Shown piece after piece: positions 13,071 through 23,324 of a DNA stretch of 64,000 nt. Position numbers and translations under genes: made by a program. Origin of the DNA: Calliopum simillimum (Eukaryota > Arthropoda > Insecta > Diptera > Lauxaniidae). Below the pieces are notes generated by a model, which saw only the letters and a list, made by a program, of their open reading frames with translations, had not been told where the DNA came from and searched no databases. How positions within the stretch are numbered: position 1 is the stretch's first letter; the number at the start of each line of letters is the position of its first letter. The stretch is taken from the NCBI GenBank assembly GCA_951812925.1, contig OX638369.1, positions 66,726,228 to 66,790,227 on the forward strand, in the 5' to 3' direction.

Positions 13071-13215
13071 CCACTGTGTGGCGTTACTTGATTATTATCC
13101 ATCGTTCCAATATTCCGAACATGCGTTGGAAAGCTACTGTCATTGTTCGTCTTTTTCAGTATATGTCATTTATTTGAAGCGTAAACAACGATATTTTTTT
13201 TTTTTTCACTCAAAA

Positions 13216-13845
13216 ATGTCGAACTTTGTGCCTGAAAAAGTGTTTTTGCGGAGAGTTCTTCTACATTACTTTAATATGAAGAAAACTGATGCCGAAAGTC
13301 ATTTTTGCATCAGATCGTGACTGGGGATGAAAAATGGATACATTACGACAACCCGAAACGCAAACATTCATATGCGAAGCCTGGACAACCAGGACCTTCC
13401 CAGCCAAAGGCAAATATCCATGGTGTCAAGGTAATGCTGTGTAATGCTCACAGGTGACCTCTATCGAACACAATTGATCCGTTTAAATAGAGCCATAGCC
13501 GAGAAACGACCGGAATATTCGACCAGACACGAAGTCATAATTTTTCAACATGACAACGCTCGGCCACATGTTGGAAAACCGGTTAAAAACTATTTGGAAA
13601 ATATTGGATGAGAAGTTTTGGCTCACCCGCCTTATAGCCCGGACCTTGCCCCGTCCGACTATCATTTATTTCGGTCTATGCAAAACGCTCTCACCAGAAT
13701 ACGCTTCACTTCAAAACAGGGTAACAGAAATTGGCTTGATTCATTTTTGGCCTCAAAACCGGAGCAGTTCTTTTGGCGCGGAGTCCATATGTTACCAGAA
13801 AATTGGGAAAAAGTCGTGGCTAACGATGGACAATACTTTGAATAA
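13216..13845 (+). pseudogene. Mariner transposase relic with internal deletions
   Basis: Starts MSNFVPEKVFLRRVLLHYF, a mariner N-terminus, runs to KKTDAESH and then jumps straight to FLHQIVTGDEKW: about 110 codons of the DNA-binding region are deleted with a frame change. A second gap follows KVMLC. The catalytic motifs remain readable: VTGDEKW, HDNARPH and YSPDLAPSDYHLF, with a TGG to TGA stop between the last two. The C-terminus ends in the standard GQYFE at 13845. It is closely related to the better-preserved copy at 58038-59082. It is dead because of deletions, frame breaks and a nonsense codon. Confidence 0.9.
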
Positions 13846-14281
13846 TACTATTGTATATGTTTTTCTTAAATAAACGTTCAAATTTTGAAAAAAACCGCAC
13901 GAATTAAGTTATAGACCCAATAGGAAAAAAAAATTAAAATATCAACTTTAAAAGTCCAGAACTTTTGAACTCTATAAAACAAATGCATTCTTTAAAAGCT
14001 CACACGATTAGCTAAAAGTTTCTTATAAAAAAATTTTCTCTAAAACGCTAAAGTGACCAAAAAAAATTTTTTTTTTCTAAAACAAGACAGAATATCAGTT
14101 TTAACCCTATAACTCCTCGCGGGTACATTTAAGACCCCTCCTCAGGAGCAATATACAAATTTATGACAAATAAAATAAAAAAATGGAAAAATAGGCAAAT
14201 TTTCCATTTTTCATTAAATTTTATACAACTTTACCATTTTTCAACCCATTTTCTTATTTTCTTCATTAATATATCGATAAC

Positions 14282-14976
14282 TTAGAGCGCTATAGTCCTA
14301 TCTCCATTTTTCAAATTGTTAGGAAATGCAAAAAGAAGATTTCAAACAGTGGTTATTTAGGGTTGGCTGCTATTTTGATATAAAGATGTATGCAATATTT
14401 TTATCTATAGTATTATTTTAACATAATTTAATGTTTTTAACCAATTTTATTAATTTCTAACGAAATCCCAGCCAATTTATAGTATGTCATTACTTTTGCC
14501 CTTATATAGAATTCTACTACTATTAAAATAAACGACGTATTTAGTACATTTTTTGAATTTTTTCCATTAAAATGACTTAAAAAGTCATGAAACGCGTAGA
14601 AGACACGAAAAAAACGAATTTTTTTTTTTTTTTTTTAATTTTTGGTTCCGACAAACAAGAGTTAAGCCTTGAGTGCAACCAAATTTGTTCACTAAAATGT
14701 CTCAAAAAGTCATGAAACGCAAAGAAAACGCGAAAAAACGAAGAATTTTTTTTTAAGAATGTGACTTATTTGAATATTTAGTGGAGATAGGACAGTAGCA
14801 CTCTTGAAAAAATTACAGTTTGGAGATAGGATTTTTCTTAATTATCAAATATTTTGGTATTTTACTGATATTTTGACATCACACAGTTTTCCACACGGTA
14901 AAGAATTCCACAATGAAGCCATAACTGCAAAAATCTCAAAATCGCAAAAAGTGGAGATAGGACTATAGCGCTCTAA
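14282..14976. mobile_element. Foldback MITE with TTAGAGCGCTATAGTCC termini, copy A
   Basis: TTAGAGCGCTATAGTCC at 14282 and its complement ending at 14976. Outer sequences ATATCGATA and ATATAGATA may be a duplicated target. It sits inside the right arm of the 6.7-15.4 kb foldback. An internal direct duplication (AAAAGTCATGAAACG near 14580 and 14710) and the CAAAAGTAATGACAT module are present. Copy B is at 31427-32365 in the opposite orientation. Confidence 0.75.
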
Positions 14977-15352
14977 GATATAGATATATAGTCTATGATA
15001 CAAACAAACAAAATTTTTTTAAAATTCTGCAGTTGATTTTGACTTTTTCATAAGTTTTTGAAAAAAAAAATGTGTTTTTTAGAATCAATTTATTCCTCCG
15101 AAACTTACAAACCAACCAAAAACTGATTTGAACATCAATTAAAGGTAATTTAATTACCATTAATTTGACATATGGAAGGTTTAAACATAAACATTGTTTC
15201 TTGAGATATTTGTAATTAAGTGGAACTATCTTTTTTTTGGTCCAAAAACCGAAAATGACCGATGTCTCAAAAACAACGTGAAAGAAAAAAAAATATTGTG
15301 ATTTTCGGAATTAGCAACCGATTTAACATTTAAAATGAGTAATAGCATTCAA

Positions 15353-15961
15353 AGTTGATTTTGGCTGTAAATTAGTGTATTTAGCAATGTATTCGAAGGA
15401 AAAAATTTTATATTCGATGAGTAGTTTATGAGCAATGAATTTTAGAAAAAAGGTCTGTTCCTAGTTTAAAAAACTTCAATTGTTAATAAGTATTAAAAAA
15501 AAAAATTTAAATAATTTCTATGCATTGTATTGCCTTATAAAAAATGTATCTAAGAATCATCTTACCAAAAAAAAAATATGTATTAACTTTGGGTTTTTCA
15601 TAGCCGACTTCGAAAAAGCTTAGCCATATACCTATATTAGGGTGGGTCAATTGTTTTTTTGTCAAAAGGATGGTAACAAAAGCGAAGTCTACGAAACATT
15701 ATAAGAAAACTTCCCTAAGACCCCATGGGTTTAAAATCAAAACATAGCTCCCGCCGAGAGACGGTAAAGTAATATTTTGTTTTTTAAACTACTATGATAC
15801 CATTTCATAAAAAATTTAAAATAAAAAATATAATTTTTTTTTATTATTTTTTTAATCCTAATTTTTCCCTGTCAACAGCAATGAAACTGATATTATTTTT
15901 TTTTTTTTTAACTTTAAATTTTTGCTTTAAATAAATTACTCGTATTTTTTGTTTGGTATTG
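15353..15961. other. No gene; TAGGGTGGGTCAA end and AT-rich DNA
   Basis: At 15638 the sequence TAGGGTGGGTCAA and its inward flank (CCATGGGTTTAAAATC) resemble one arm of the element at 59868-60274, so a half copy of that family is likely. The rest is poly-A/T-rich with no coding sign. Confidence 0.45.
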
Positions 15962-16312
15962 CCCAATGTGCACAAAAACGGATGAGGATCCATTTCGAGC
16001 CCGTTACGAGTTCATAGAGGGATAAAAATCGTAATCCGCGGTACCGGTTCCGTTACGAACCCGTAAGGTACATCCAAAACGAATCCAAAACGGATTTGCT
16101 TTTAATAATCTTAATGCTGTGTTTAAAAAAAAAAAAACATAGCGCTTATTAGCGATTAAAAAAAAAATAAATAAAAAGAAAAAAATTAACGATCCGCCTA
16201 TGGTAGGATTCGAACACGGGTAATTCCGCAATGCGGACCCGTTTCGAATCCGAAACGTACGTAGAAACGAATTCAAAACGAATTCGCTTTTAAAAATGTT
16301 AATCCTGTATAT

Positions 16313-17200
16313 TAGGGTGGAGCGCTGCTCAATGGAGATTTTTTATTTTTACATATTCTAAATGGGCCAGTGTGGAAAAGGTGCTCCGTCAATCACCATT
16401 TAGAGGTATATAAATATTTTTTTCAAAATTTTGAGTTTTAGTACTGCAAGTCAATCAAACCTTACACATACACATATCCTGGGAATATAGGGAAAAACTC
16501 AAAGTTGGATCACTGAAGTTCAATTTTAAATGATTTTCAAGACGCGATATCCCATGAAGGGTAAGTCTGACAAAAAAAACAGTTCGAAGAGACCCTTATA
16601 GGAAATTGAACGTACTACAAAATGCATGAACAATTTTTTTTCTAGGACGAACCGTTTTGGAGCTTTTTTGAAAAAACGGATTTTTTCTAAATTTTAGGTT
16701 TGTTGAAAAAATATCTCCTAAACTAAAGGTCATATGAAAAAAAAAATAATATGTAGCTTGTAGTATAAGTAATTCTCTACAAATTTTTGCTTTGAACGTG
16801 TGACTTACCGTTAATGAGTTATCGTAATTTTAAGCTCAACACATCACTGTGCCTACTCATAAGCGGCATGCACAATTTATTAATTTTTTTTCGAATTTTG
16901 AATTAGGATATCTCTTAAGTTATAAGTCTTACGAAAACAATTAAAATGTCATTTTTATAAGCTACAATATTGCTCCACAATATTTTTCTCTAAATGTAAC
17001 CGTTAAAAAGATATTTGCAAAAAACTGATTGTGGACGCCATTTTTCCGATATGGCAGCGCGAGTGGACACGATTCGAGGTAGCAAAGTTGAAATTCTGAA
17101 GGAGCACATCGAAATCTATAAAATAACTCATTTGCATAAATCCCGCAAAACTTTCCAGGTAACATCATTTTATTCTCCCAAATGATTGTACTAATACCGT
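16313..17200. other. No gene recognised; AT-rich intronic DNA
   Basis: It starts TAGGGTGGAGC, similar to the TAGGGTGG end at 15638 and near 45499, but no matching right end was found. There are only short, low-complexity open frames. Confidence 0.4.
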
Positions 17201-17204
17201 TATG

Positions 17205-17925
17205 AAGCTTTTGCTTATATGGGAGGTGCTACGCCCTCTTGTCCGAGTTCGTCTAGTTTTAGCTCGAAGCGCGTATTCATAGTATTTGAGTGTAATTTAG
17301 TTGGATTATCTCAAAAAACTCTTTCAGTACAGCATTTTGAAACTTTTGCTTATATGGGAGGTGCCATGCCCTCTTGTACAATTTCACCCAGTTTTTGTTG
17401 AGAGCTTGCATTTGTAGTTTTTAGCATCTGAGTAAAATTTAGTTCGATTATCTAAAAAAAAACACTTTCAGTATAGCGTTTTCCAGCTTTTGCTTACATG
17501 GGAGGTGCCACGCCCTTTTGTCCGAATTCGCCAAGTTTTCAGGCTTGCCGCTTACAATTCGAAGTATTTATGAGTATTTTGGTTGCATCGTCGTGAAAAA
17601 TACTCCCAAAGTTGCACTTTGAATACATTTTTCGTAATGGCGGTATGCGTGTCCGTTGACCGATTTCGCTCGTTTTCAATTTTAGGAGCTAACTTTGGCG
17701 ACGGAGGCAGTGTATCAAATTTAATTGAATTATCTTGCTCAGTTTTCCCAGAAAATGTATTTCCACGCACACCCAGCCACCCAGCCAGACAGACGGACAT
17801 GGCTATATCAACTCAGGAGGTGACGCTGATCAACAATATATATAATTTTCTATACCTGCCACGCCTCCTTCTTTGCGTTACGAACGGAAGGACAAAGTGA
17901 ATATACCCTGGATGTAGGGTATAAA
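17205..17925 (+). repeat. Composite tandem-repeat element, copy C1
   Basis: Two to three monomers of about 150 bp share GGGAGGTGCCACGCCC and a TCAAAAAACTCTTTCAG block. They lead into a conserved tail: GCGTGTCCGTTGACCG, GAGCTAACTTTG, then a CAGCCACCCAGCC / CAGACAGACGGACATGGC run, and finally CTGCCACGCCTCC and TGTAGGGTATA. Copies with the same order lie at 26412-27038 and, inverted, at 33300-35752. No protein is encoded; open frames crossing the tail are artefacts of its high GC. Confidence 0.7.
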
Positions 17926-18242
17926 AATAGAGGATAAAAATCCACCTGTGGTAGGATTCCAACCTGGGTAAATCCGTTTCGAATCCGTAAATAAATACTT
18001 CAAATACGAACTCAAAACGGATTTGCTTTAATTAATGTTAATGGTGATAAAAAAAATATTTTTGATTGTTTTTTTTTTTTTAATCTTTATATTTTATTGC
18101 ACATGATTTTTTGTAAACTTTTCACTCTGTTTGAAGAAATGTTTTTGATTCCAAATTTAAGTATGTTATATTTTTTATCAAAAGAAGGGTAGAGAAAGAA
18201 CACAGAATACTTATTAAAAAAAAACAACAAAAATTTGTTTAA

Positions 18243-18310
18243 TAGCATAGCTGTCTAACGTCTAGTGTTTGAAAAGCAATACCCCTGGGTTCGCCTCGCG
18301 GCCGGGTATT
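18243..18310 (+). repeat. tRNA-like (SINE-type) promoter boxes
   Basis: TAGCATAGCTG at 18243 matches an RNA polymerase III A box and GGGTTCGCCTC at 18287 a degenerate B box, about 33 bases apart, as in tRNA genes and tRNA-derived SINEs. The stem complementarity is poor and no intact tRNA can be folded by eye. Confidence 0.4.
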
Positions 18311-18394
18311 ATTTTTTTTTTGTTTTTTTTTTTTAATTAAAAGTAAGCGCTTCAACATTTTTCTTTTTTTTTATAAGCAGCACTAACATTACAC

Positions 18395-19063
18395 AGGACC
18401 ACAAAAAAAAAAAAAAGTCCTGTAGTAGAAAGTTGAGGTATTATACGGTATGGTTTTCAATGTGCTAAAAACGAATCCGAGGTCAGAATTTAGGCATCAC
18501 TCTCAGATTTTGAGATATCCCTGCTTACAGTTGCATAAAGCGCTGTTTTCAGGCTTATGGTGCAGTTCCAGAAAATGTGGTAGCTCCATTTTTTCAATGA
18601 CATCGAATAGCCAACAATCTTCCTTATAAAACTCTGCATTCAAACTTTTCCGATTGGACTCTTACTTTCAGAGTTATCTTACTTTGAAGTAAAGGGTTAT
18701 CATTTTTATATGTTAAATGGATTTTACGCTACAAATATAATGCTGTGCTTTGTATGGGGGTTGAGATACGTTTACTTCAAGCGGTGATATCTCGGGAAGT
18801 AAAAGTCCAATCGAAAAAATTAGAATGTATAGTTTTATAAGGAAGATTGTGGCCATTTGATTCTATTGAAAATATGGAACTACATCGTTTCCTGGAACTG
18901 CACCATAAGCCTGAAAACAGTGCTTCCTGCCAATTTAAGCAAGGATATCTCAAAATCTGAGGGTGATGGCTGAATTCTGATCTCGGATTCGTTTTTAGCA
19001 CATTGAAAACCATACCGTATGGTACCTCAACTTTCTACTACAGGACTTTTTTTTTGTGGTCCT
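18395..19063. mobile_element. Palindromic element with AGGACCACAAAAA ends
   Basis: AGGACCACAAAAA at 18395 and its complement ending at 19063. The arms (about 200-300 bp, blocks TGGTTTTCAATGTGCTAAAA and CCATAAGCCTGAAAAC) pair around a centre near 18730. The open frame 18777-19013 is simply the right arm. It is inserted inside the 15962-19269 composite. Confidence 0.7.
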
Positions 19064-19269
19064 TTGTTATTAAAAGCGAATCCGTTTTGAATTCGTTTTT
19101 GATGAACGTTACGGGTTCGAAACGGATCCATAAAAGTAGAAAAAACGATTCGCTTTTTTTTTTTTGGGAATTTCTCCCGCAAACGGACCAGTAACGGATC
19201 CGTAACGTATAAAGAATACGAGAATGTGAAACCTTTACGAATTCGTAAGGGTCCGTTTGGCACACTGGG

Positions 19270-20446
19270 AATTTAAGAAAAAAAAAAAAATTTCAAAAAT
19301 TATTCAAAAAAAAAGTTTAAAAAAATTCACACGTATTTCTTGAACGATTCTAAGCATTATATGCCTAGAACACTTTTTTCGTAAGACGCCTTCCTCTTGA
19401 GTAAACAAAGAGTTTTGCCTGCCGCGTGCGTTCAAAAGCCAAAAACTTTCATCTAACTACCGAATCTCATTTTGAGTCATACATCATTTTAAAGCCTATA
19501 AATTATGCTTTAATTTAAAGTACTTTTAAATTAAATCAGAAGTATTTTTATGTTGAAAAAATTTTTTTTTCACTAAGTAATATTTTTTTATAAAAAGAAC
19601 ACTTGAAAATGAATGGGACAAGTTACTAACATATATCAATTTACAAACTTTGGTATAAGCTACAAATTTTTGAAAAAGTTTTCATGAAAATGACTAAAAA
19701 CGCCAACTTCAACACCCTGTATTTTAACAAAAAAAAAATAGTACCAGAACTAAATCCTTGCGGATTATTTTTCTTACATACCTGATCAGATCTACCATAT
19801 TGCCAAATTTGAGCGAAATCGGAGACAAAATAATGTTCAGCTGGTACGCTTGGCGTGTTTTGCTTCATATGTATATTGAACGGTAAACATGAAAGTTCAC
19901 AATTTTACAAGAATATGACGAAGTGTTAAAAGTCCAAAGATTTTCATCACATGAAGAGTGATTTTTCAAAAGGGCGTAAAACCACTTCCAACCTCGAACA
20001 AACCTAAGGATGCCATCGCCATTACCATGCTAAAATACATCCTCTAGTTTCAAAATTCATCACAAAAAATGCATTTTTCTAAGATAAAATCGTGATTAAA
20101 AGTCGTATTTCAGAACAAAAGGGCTTATTTCCATATAATTTCATAGACATTTTTAGAGTTTGATACAAAAAAACGTAGTTTGAATAGTGACCAAAAAACT
20201 TTTAGTATTTTTTATATGCCCCAGGCTATATAGGTGCTTACATACCATGCCTACAGACGTCAGAATAAACATCCAAATGGTGAAATAAGAGTGATTTTGA
20301 AACAAAAGGGCTTATTCCAAACGTTACTACAAAAATGTTAAGGGGATTAGAATCTTTGGTCAACTCAATATAATACAGGAGACATTAAAAAAAATATGTT
20401 ACTGTAAACAGCCCATAAAAGTTTTTTCTCATTACTGAAAATTTGT
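19270..20446. other. No gene; AT-rich with a repeated CAAAAGGGC motif
   Basis: AACAAAAGGGCTTATTYC occurs near 20118 and 20302, and a related TTTTTCAAAAGGGCGTAAAAC at 19962 is inverted near 21200. This suggests an older foldback around the TTAA element. Nothing coding was recognised. Confidence 0.4.
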
Positions 20447-20450
20447 TTAA

Positions 20451-21190
20451 GGGGGCTTCTCATGTAAAATTTTCAAAAAATCGATTTTTTTTTTTTCATA
20501 GGTTGATAGAATAACGTCTTGGTAGTACATTCCCAAAATTTCATGACTCAACTCTAAATATTATGGAAAATATGATTGATTGAACCAGCGCGCTCGGGCG
20601 CGCTTTGTGTGCGATTTGCACACTAACTCAAACTTTAAATCGATTTTTCTCAAAACTATGGTTTTAAAATCGCGGTACACGATTGCGAAAAAACTACTTA
20701 ACCGATTTTTGATTTCTAAAAAGTGTTTTGCAGATTATAAATTGAACGAGTGCATGAATGTCTGAAATTGTGGAAAAAAAGTTATTTTATACACTTTTTA
20801 GCCCCATTTAGCGACAAAAAATTACGAAAAAATAGCACTTTTTTTTCAAGACGTGATTTCAATATTGTAGAATCGAATTTTTTGGAGTTGCAGACATTCA
20901 TGCACTCAGGGGAACGCTGCTGAATATTAAAAAAATTTTGTTTTATGTTTCAGATAAAAACTTTGGGCTCCACAATGTACCGCGATAAATCCGTCAGCCG
21001 CGTCACGCCACACGCGACATTTAATAAGTCCGCCATTTTGTCATTTTAGTTTTTGAAAAAATGCTTTTTTATAGTTCAAACATGTTCTTAAATATATGCA
21101 AAAAATTATTTGTGTGTGTTTTTATTTTCCGAGTGAAAAAAAAATCCCGAAAAACAACTACTTTTTGACGTGTTACATGAGAAGCCCCCC
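20451..21190. mobile_element. TTAA-flanked inverted-repeat element (piggyBac-type MITE?)
   Basis: GGGGGCTTCTCATGTAA at 20451 and TTACATGAGAAGCCCCCC ending at 21190, with TTAA on both outer sides (20447-20450, 21191-21194). A TTAA duplication is the mark of piggyBac-type insertion, but the terminal GGGGG is not the usual CCC start. A second inner inverted repeat (GAGTGCATGAATGTCTG at 20747 with its complement near 20891) is present. There is no transposase. Confidence 0.6.
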
Positions 21191-21194
21191 TTAA

Positions 21195-21787
21195 CATGGT
21201 TTTAGGCCCTTTTGAAAAATAACTCCTCACATTAGAAAAAAAGTTTATTACAGCGTCGTAAAAAACATTAAGTAAAACCTCAAAAAAAAGACACAGAACG
21301 CGTCACTAAACAAGCAGGGAGCCACTTAATTCTAACTACATATCGTCGGGTTAAAACTACAACTAGATATCTACATATATTGATGTTTTGTGTTAAGTAT
21401 ACAGAAAAATTAAGAAAAAACGACTCTATGCCTCAGTCCAGTCGCTATTTTATATAAAGAATAAACAGCAAAAAACCTCAAAATCCCATACAAAAAACGA
21501 ATTTCAAAATACTAAAAACGCTCTTTTCTCAAAACATGAAAAATGTAGATGTCTGGTTGTAGTTTTAACAGGACGATATTATTCTATAACGTTGTCAGAA
21601 AAAAAAAAAATAATAAATAAAAAAACAAAAAAACAGACGCTTGCTCCGGCACGGCCGGAAATCCAATCACATTCAAGATGCTTTTGTATTCCAGCTCAAC
21701 TGAAATGCCAAGCTCGATACCAATGTCAGCTATGATTTTATTTGGAATAAAGTTTCGATGTTTGTCATAAAAAAAATTATTACGTAC
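21195..21787. other. NPC1 intron sequence with a short inverted repeat
   Basis: About 45 bp near 21336-21382 (GGGTTAAAACTACAACTAG) is complementary to 21543-21585. Otherwise it is AT-rich with no gene seen; it lies just downstream of the NPC1 membrane-helix exon. Confidence 0.5.
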
Positions 21788-21980
21788 TGTTATTTTTTTT
21801 GGAAGGAAACAGGCAAACGCCCATTAAGAATAGCAAAGTTCCAACGGAAAATACCACGGTCATTATAACTTTATAAGCATCTAAACCAGCAATTTTAAAC
21901 GGTGTTGGAGTTGGTGGATACGGTAATGGCTTTGGACAGGAATCCTCGCAATCAGTACAGGAACAAGCAGTCGTGTTTTC
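21788..21980 (-). CDS. NPC1: NPC1 exon: proline-rich linker and first membrane helix
   Basis: Acceptor ACATAG at 21982-21981. The exon starts ENTTACSCTDCEDSC, continues through a proline-rich linker (PKPLPYPPTPTPF) and ends in a strongly hydrophobic stretch from VIMTVV to GVCLF. This order is exactly that of NPC1: last cysteines of the sterol-binding domain, poly-proline linker, first transmembrane helix. The 3' end is placed at GTACGT (donor at 21787-21786), giving 193 bp, phase 1. The donor is plausible but not ideal; a stop codon follows a few bases later in the same frame, so splicing must occur here if the gene is functional. I find no further NPC1 exon between here and position 1, so the next intron exceeds 21.7 kb. 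Confidence 0.88.
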
Positions 21981-22040
21981 CTATGTTAAATTAATTAAAA
22001 ACCGACTGAAAACATTTTATGGTGTTAGTAAGTTACTTAC

Positions 22041-22262
22041 ATTTAATGGACTGCTACAAGGAACTGTTATTGGATTTAACGGTTTATAACCGTCAATAAT
22101 AGTTGAGTTGCTGTCATGTTGAACATATGTTATTTGAAATGGAACATACACATTATTTACATCGCCCATGTACTCAAACCATTTAGTTGGGCTGCAGCGA
22201 GTAGCCATGTGACTTCCGCACATTAAATCCAGTGCTAGTTGTCCAGTTGATGGAACGGAAAC
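22041..22262 (-). CDS. NPC1: NPC1 exon: end of cholesterol-binding domain
   Basis: Exon of 222 bp (74 codons), phase 0 both sides. The acceptor is CTATAG at 22264-22263 and the donor GTAAGT at 22040. It encodes VSVPSTGQLALDLMCGSH, then RCSPTKWFEYMGD, VPFQITYV, and ends VPCSSPLN. The blocks LDLMCG, C-x-PTKW-x-x-x-MGD and PFQI are diagnostic of NPC1 and place this near the C-terminal side of the luminal sterol-binding domain. SNST is a possible glycosylation site. No stop or frameshift is seen. Confidence 0.96.
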
Positions 22263-22326
22263 CTATAGAATTTTTAAGATAATGAAATTCTACAATACAG
22301 TCTTATCGAACGGAAAATTAAAATAC

Positions 22327-22403
22327 CTTTGAACATGATTTATAAGTGCCGTTTGTGTATTCTGCTGTTATATGCAAATCCACTGAATTAACGTACGTTT
22401 TAC
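22327..22403 (-). CDS. NPC1: NPC1 exon: cholesterol-binding domain, small exon
   Basis: Exon of 77 bp. The acceptor is TTTTAG at 22405-22404 and the donor GTATTT at 22326. With the G carried over from the previous exon it reads GKTYVNSVDLHITAEYTNGT and then YKSCSK. The run EYTNGTYKSC is a typical NPC1 segment, and NGT is a possible glycosylation site. The small flanking introns (64 and 64 bp) contrast with the very large ones elsewhere in this gene. Frame is kept exactly: 2 + 75 bases. Confidence 0.93.
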
Positions 22404-22467
22404 CTAAAATTAAATAAACATTCGTTAGTATTTTTGGTCTGCAATTGTTATTCATTATATCTCTTAC

Positions 22468-22624
22468 CGTTTGCAGACAATTCTGTTGATACAACTTTAA
22501 TAAATTCAGACTGCTTGGGCGAACAAGTAAAATCACACATATGACGTACTAAATTTGCCATACAAGACGGGCAACGGTCCAGAAAATTCGCTGCTAGTTT
22601 TATATTGCTATTCAGGATATCGAC
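22468..22624 (-). CDS. NPC1: NPC1 exon: middle of cholesterol-binding domain
   Basis: Exon of 157 bp: acceptor CTAG at 22626-22625, donor GTAAGA at 22467. It begins in frame with VDILNSNIKLAANFLDRCPS and contains the signature CPSCMANL, then HMCDFTCSPKQSEF, before ending in the first base of a glycine codon (phase 1). These CPSC and CSP-Q motifs are the most conserved part of the NPC1 N-terminal domain, where cysteines pair to hold the sterol pocket. The previous exon ends CCDTEQ in phase 0, so the join reads as in other NPC1 proteins. The following intron is only 64 bp. Confidence 0.95.
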
Positions 22625-22649
22625 CTAGTCATAAATTATTTAAGATTAG

Positions 22650-23324
22650 TTATACAAATTTTTCGTTTCAATGGATAAAAAATACAATTACTATACGAAA
22701 GAATAAACTGATTTTATTTATTAATTAACTTGATTCTTTTGAGTACATCAGCTGTGATATATGGATGATTCCACCTATATCATGATTTTCACAAGTTAGT
22801 GCCAGCGATATAGTTTTTTATTGTAAATAATTATGAAAATTAATTTTTAACTGAACTTTTAGTCATGTATTTGCAAAGATAAATTTGGACATAAATATAT
22901 AAATACATTTTCTAACATTTCTAATTATGACAAATTAAGGTATGCACAGTGCGTTGAGCCCATACATGCAAGCAATGGTCAAAAAAAGGAGTGGTTGGAT
23001 ATCCATGAAATTTGGTACAGTAAGTAATTTGGGGTCGCTGAGCTCAAAAATGATCTCAGATTAATAGTTTTGCTAAAAACCAGGTATTTAGGACGATTTT
23101 CCTAAGCCCTACATATATCGATGATGAAAAAGTAATTTTTAACATAACAAATGAAATATACGTAGTAGAAATAATGTTTTTTGTACTTTTGAGACCATTT
23201 GTGTTAATAAAAACAAAAAAGTCAACATAAATTTTTTATTTTATTAGTGTAGGCAAATTATGCAAAAACAGGTATTCATTTCTAATTTTGTTGAACATGC
23301 ACCGATTTTGATCCGACAGGGCTC
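22650..23324. other. NPC1 intron sequence without recognisable gene or repeat
   Basis: AT-rich sequence right after the large-intron acceptor. No long inverted repeat or coding frame was found. Confidence 0.4.

Larger units (their letters stand above)
8669..13078. mobile_element. Transib-like DNA transposon, CACAGTG termini, 5-bp duplication TGGCG
   Basis: The ends are CACAGTGGTAAAA (8669) and its exact complement ending at 13078; similarity goes on for about 40 bp with mismatches. TGGCG flanks both sides (8664-8668 and 13079-13083), and removing the insert restores a continuous mariner 5' region. Transib transposons are known for CAC-starting heptamers like the V(D)J signal and for GC-rich 5-bp duplications, so superfamily assignment is reasonable. 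No Transib transposase is seen. The interior is AT-rich and contains the foldback 9095-11916. Confidence 0.7.
8626..13920 (+). mobile_element. Mariner element split by a Transib-like insertion
   Basis: Inverted termini TTGGGTCTATAACTTAATTC at 8626 and its complement ending at 13920, with TA just outside on the right and AA on the left. Only 8626-8668 and 13084-13920 belong to the mariner (about 880 bp); the rest is the nested insertion. The transposase relic lies at 13216-13845. Confidence 0.82.
6694..15352. mobile_element. Large foldback element broken open by several younger insertions
   Basis: The left arm at about 6694-7400 is complementary to the right arm at about 13990-15352. Shared blocks include GCTGATTCCGGAAATC, GGTAATTGAATTACC and CATAAATTTGTATATT. 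The same family recurs complete at 29577-31306. The interior holds a mariner-like relic (7409-8573) and a split mariner (8626-13920), and the right arm is itself interrupted at 14282-14976. The left terminus is not clean, being adjacent to the foldback ending at 6693. Confidence 0.65.
15962..19269. mobile_element. Composite element with CCCARTGTGC inverted ends
   Basis: CCCAATGTGCACAAAAACGG at 15962 and the complement of CCCAGTGTGCCAAACGG ending at 19269 are inverted. Subterminal blocks rich in AAAACGGATT and CGAATCC recur directly at 16050, 16245 and 17985 and inverted at 19065-19260. The interior contains a composite tandem-repeat element (17205-17925) and a palindrome (18395-19063). No transposase was seen. 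Confidence 0.55.

Noticed and set aside
13550..13873. 107-codon plus-strand frame in the second mariner
   Set aside because: Out of frame with the recognisable HDNARPH and SPDLAPSD motifs.
16197..16230. Possible tRNA T-arm (TGTTCGAATCC on the minus strand)
   Set aside because: No A box or acceptor stem at the right distance; probably chance within a GAATCC-rich repeat.
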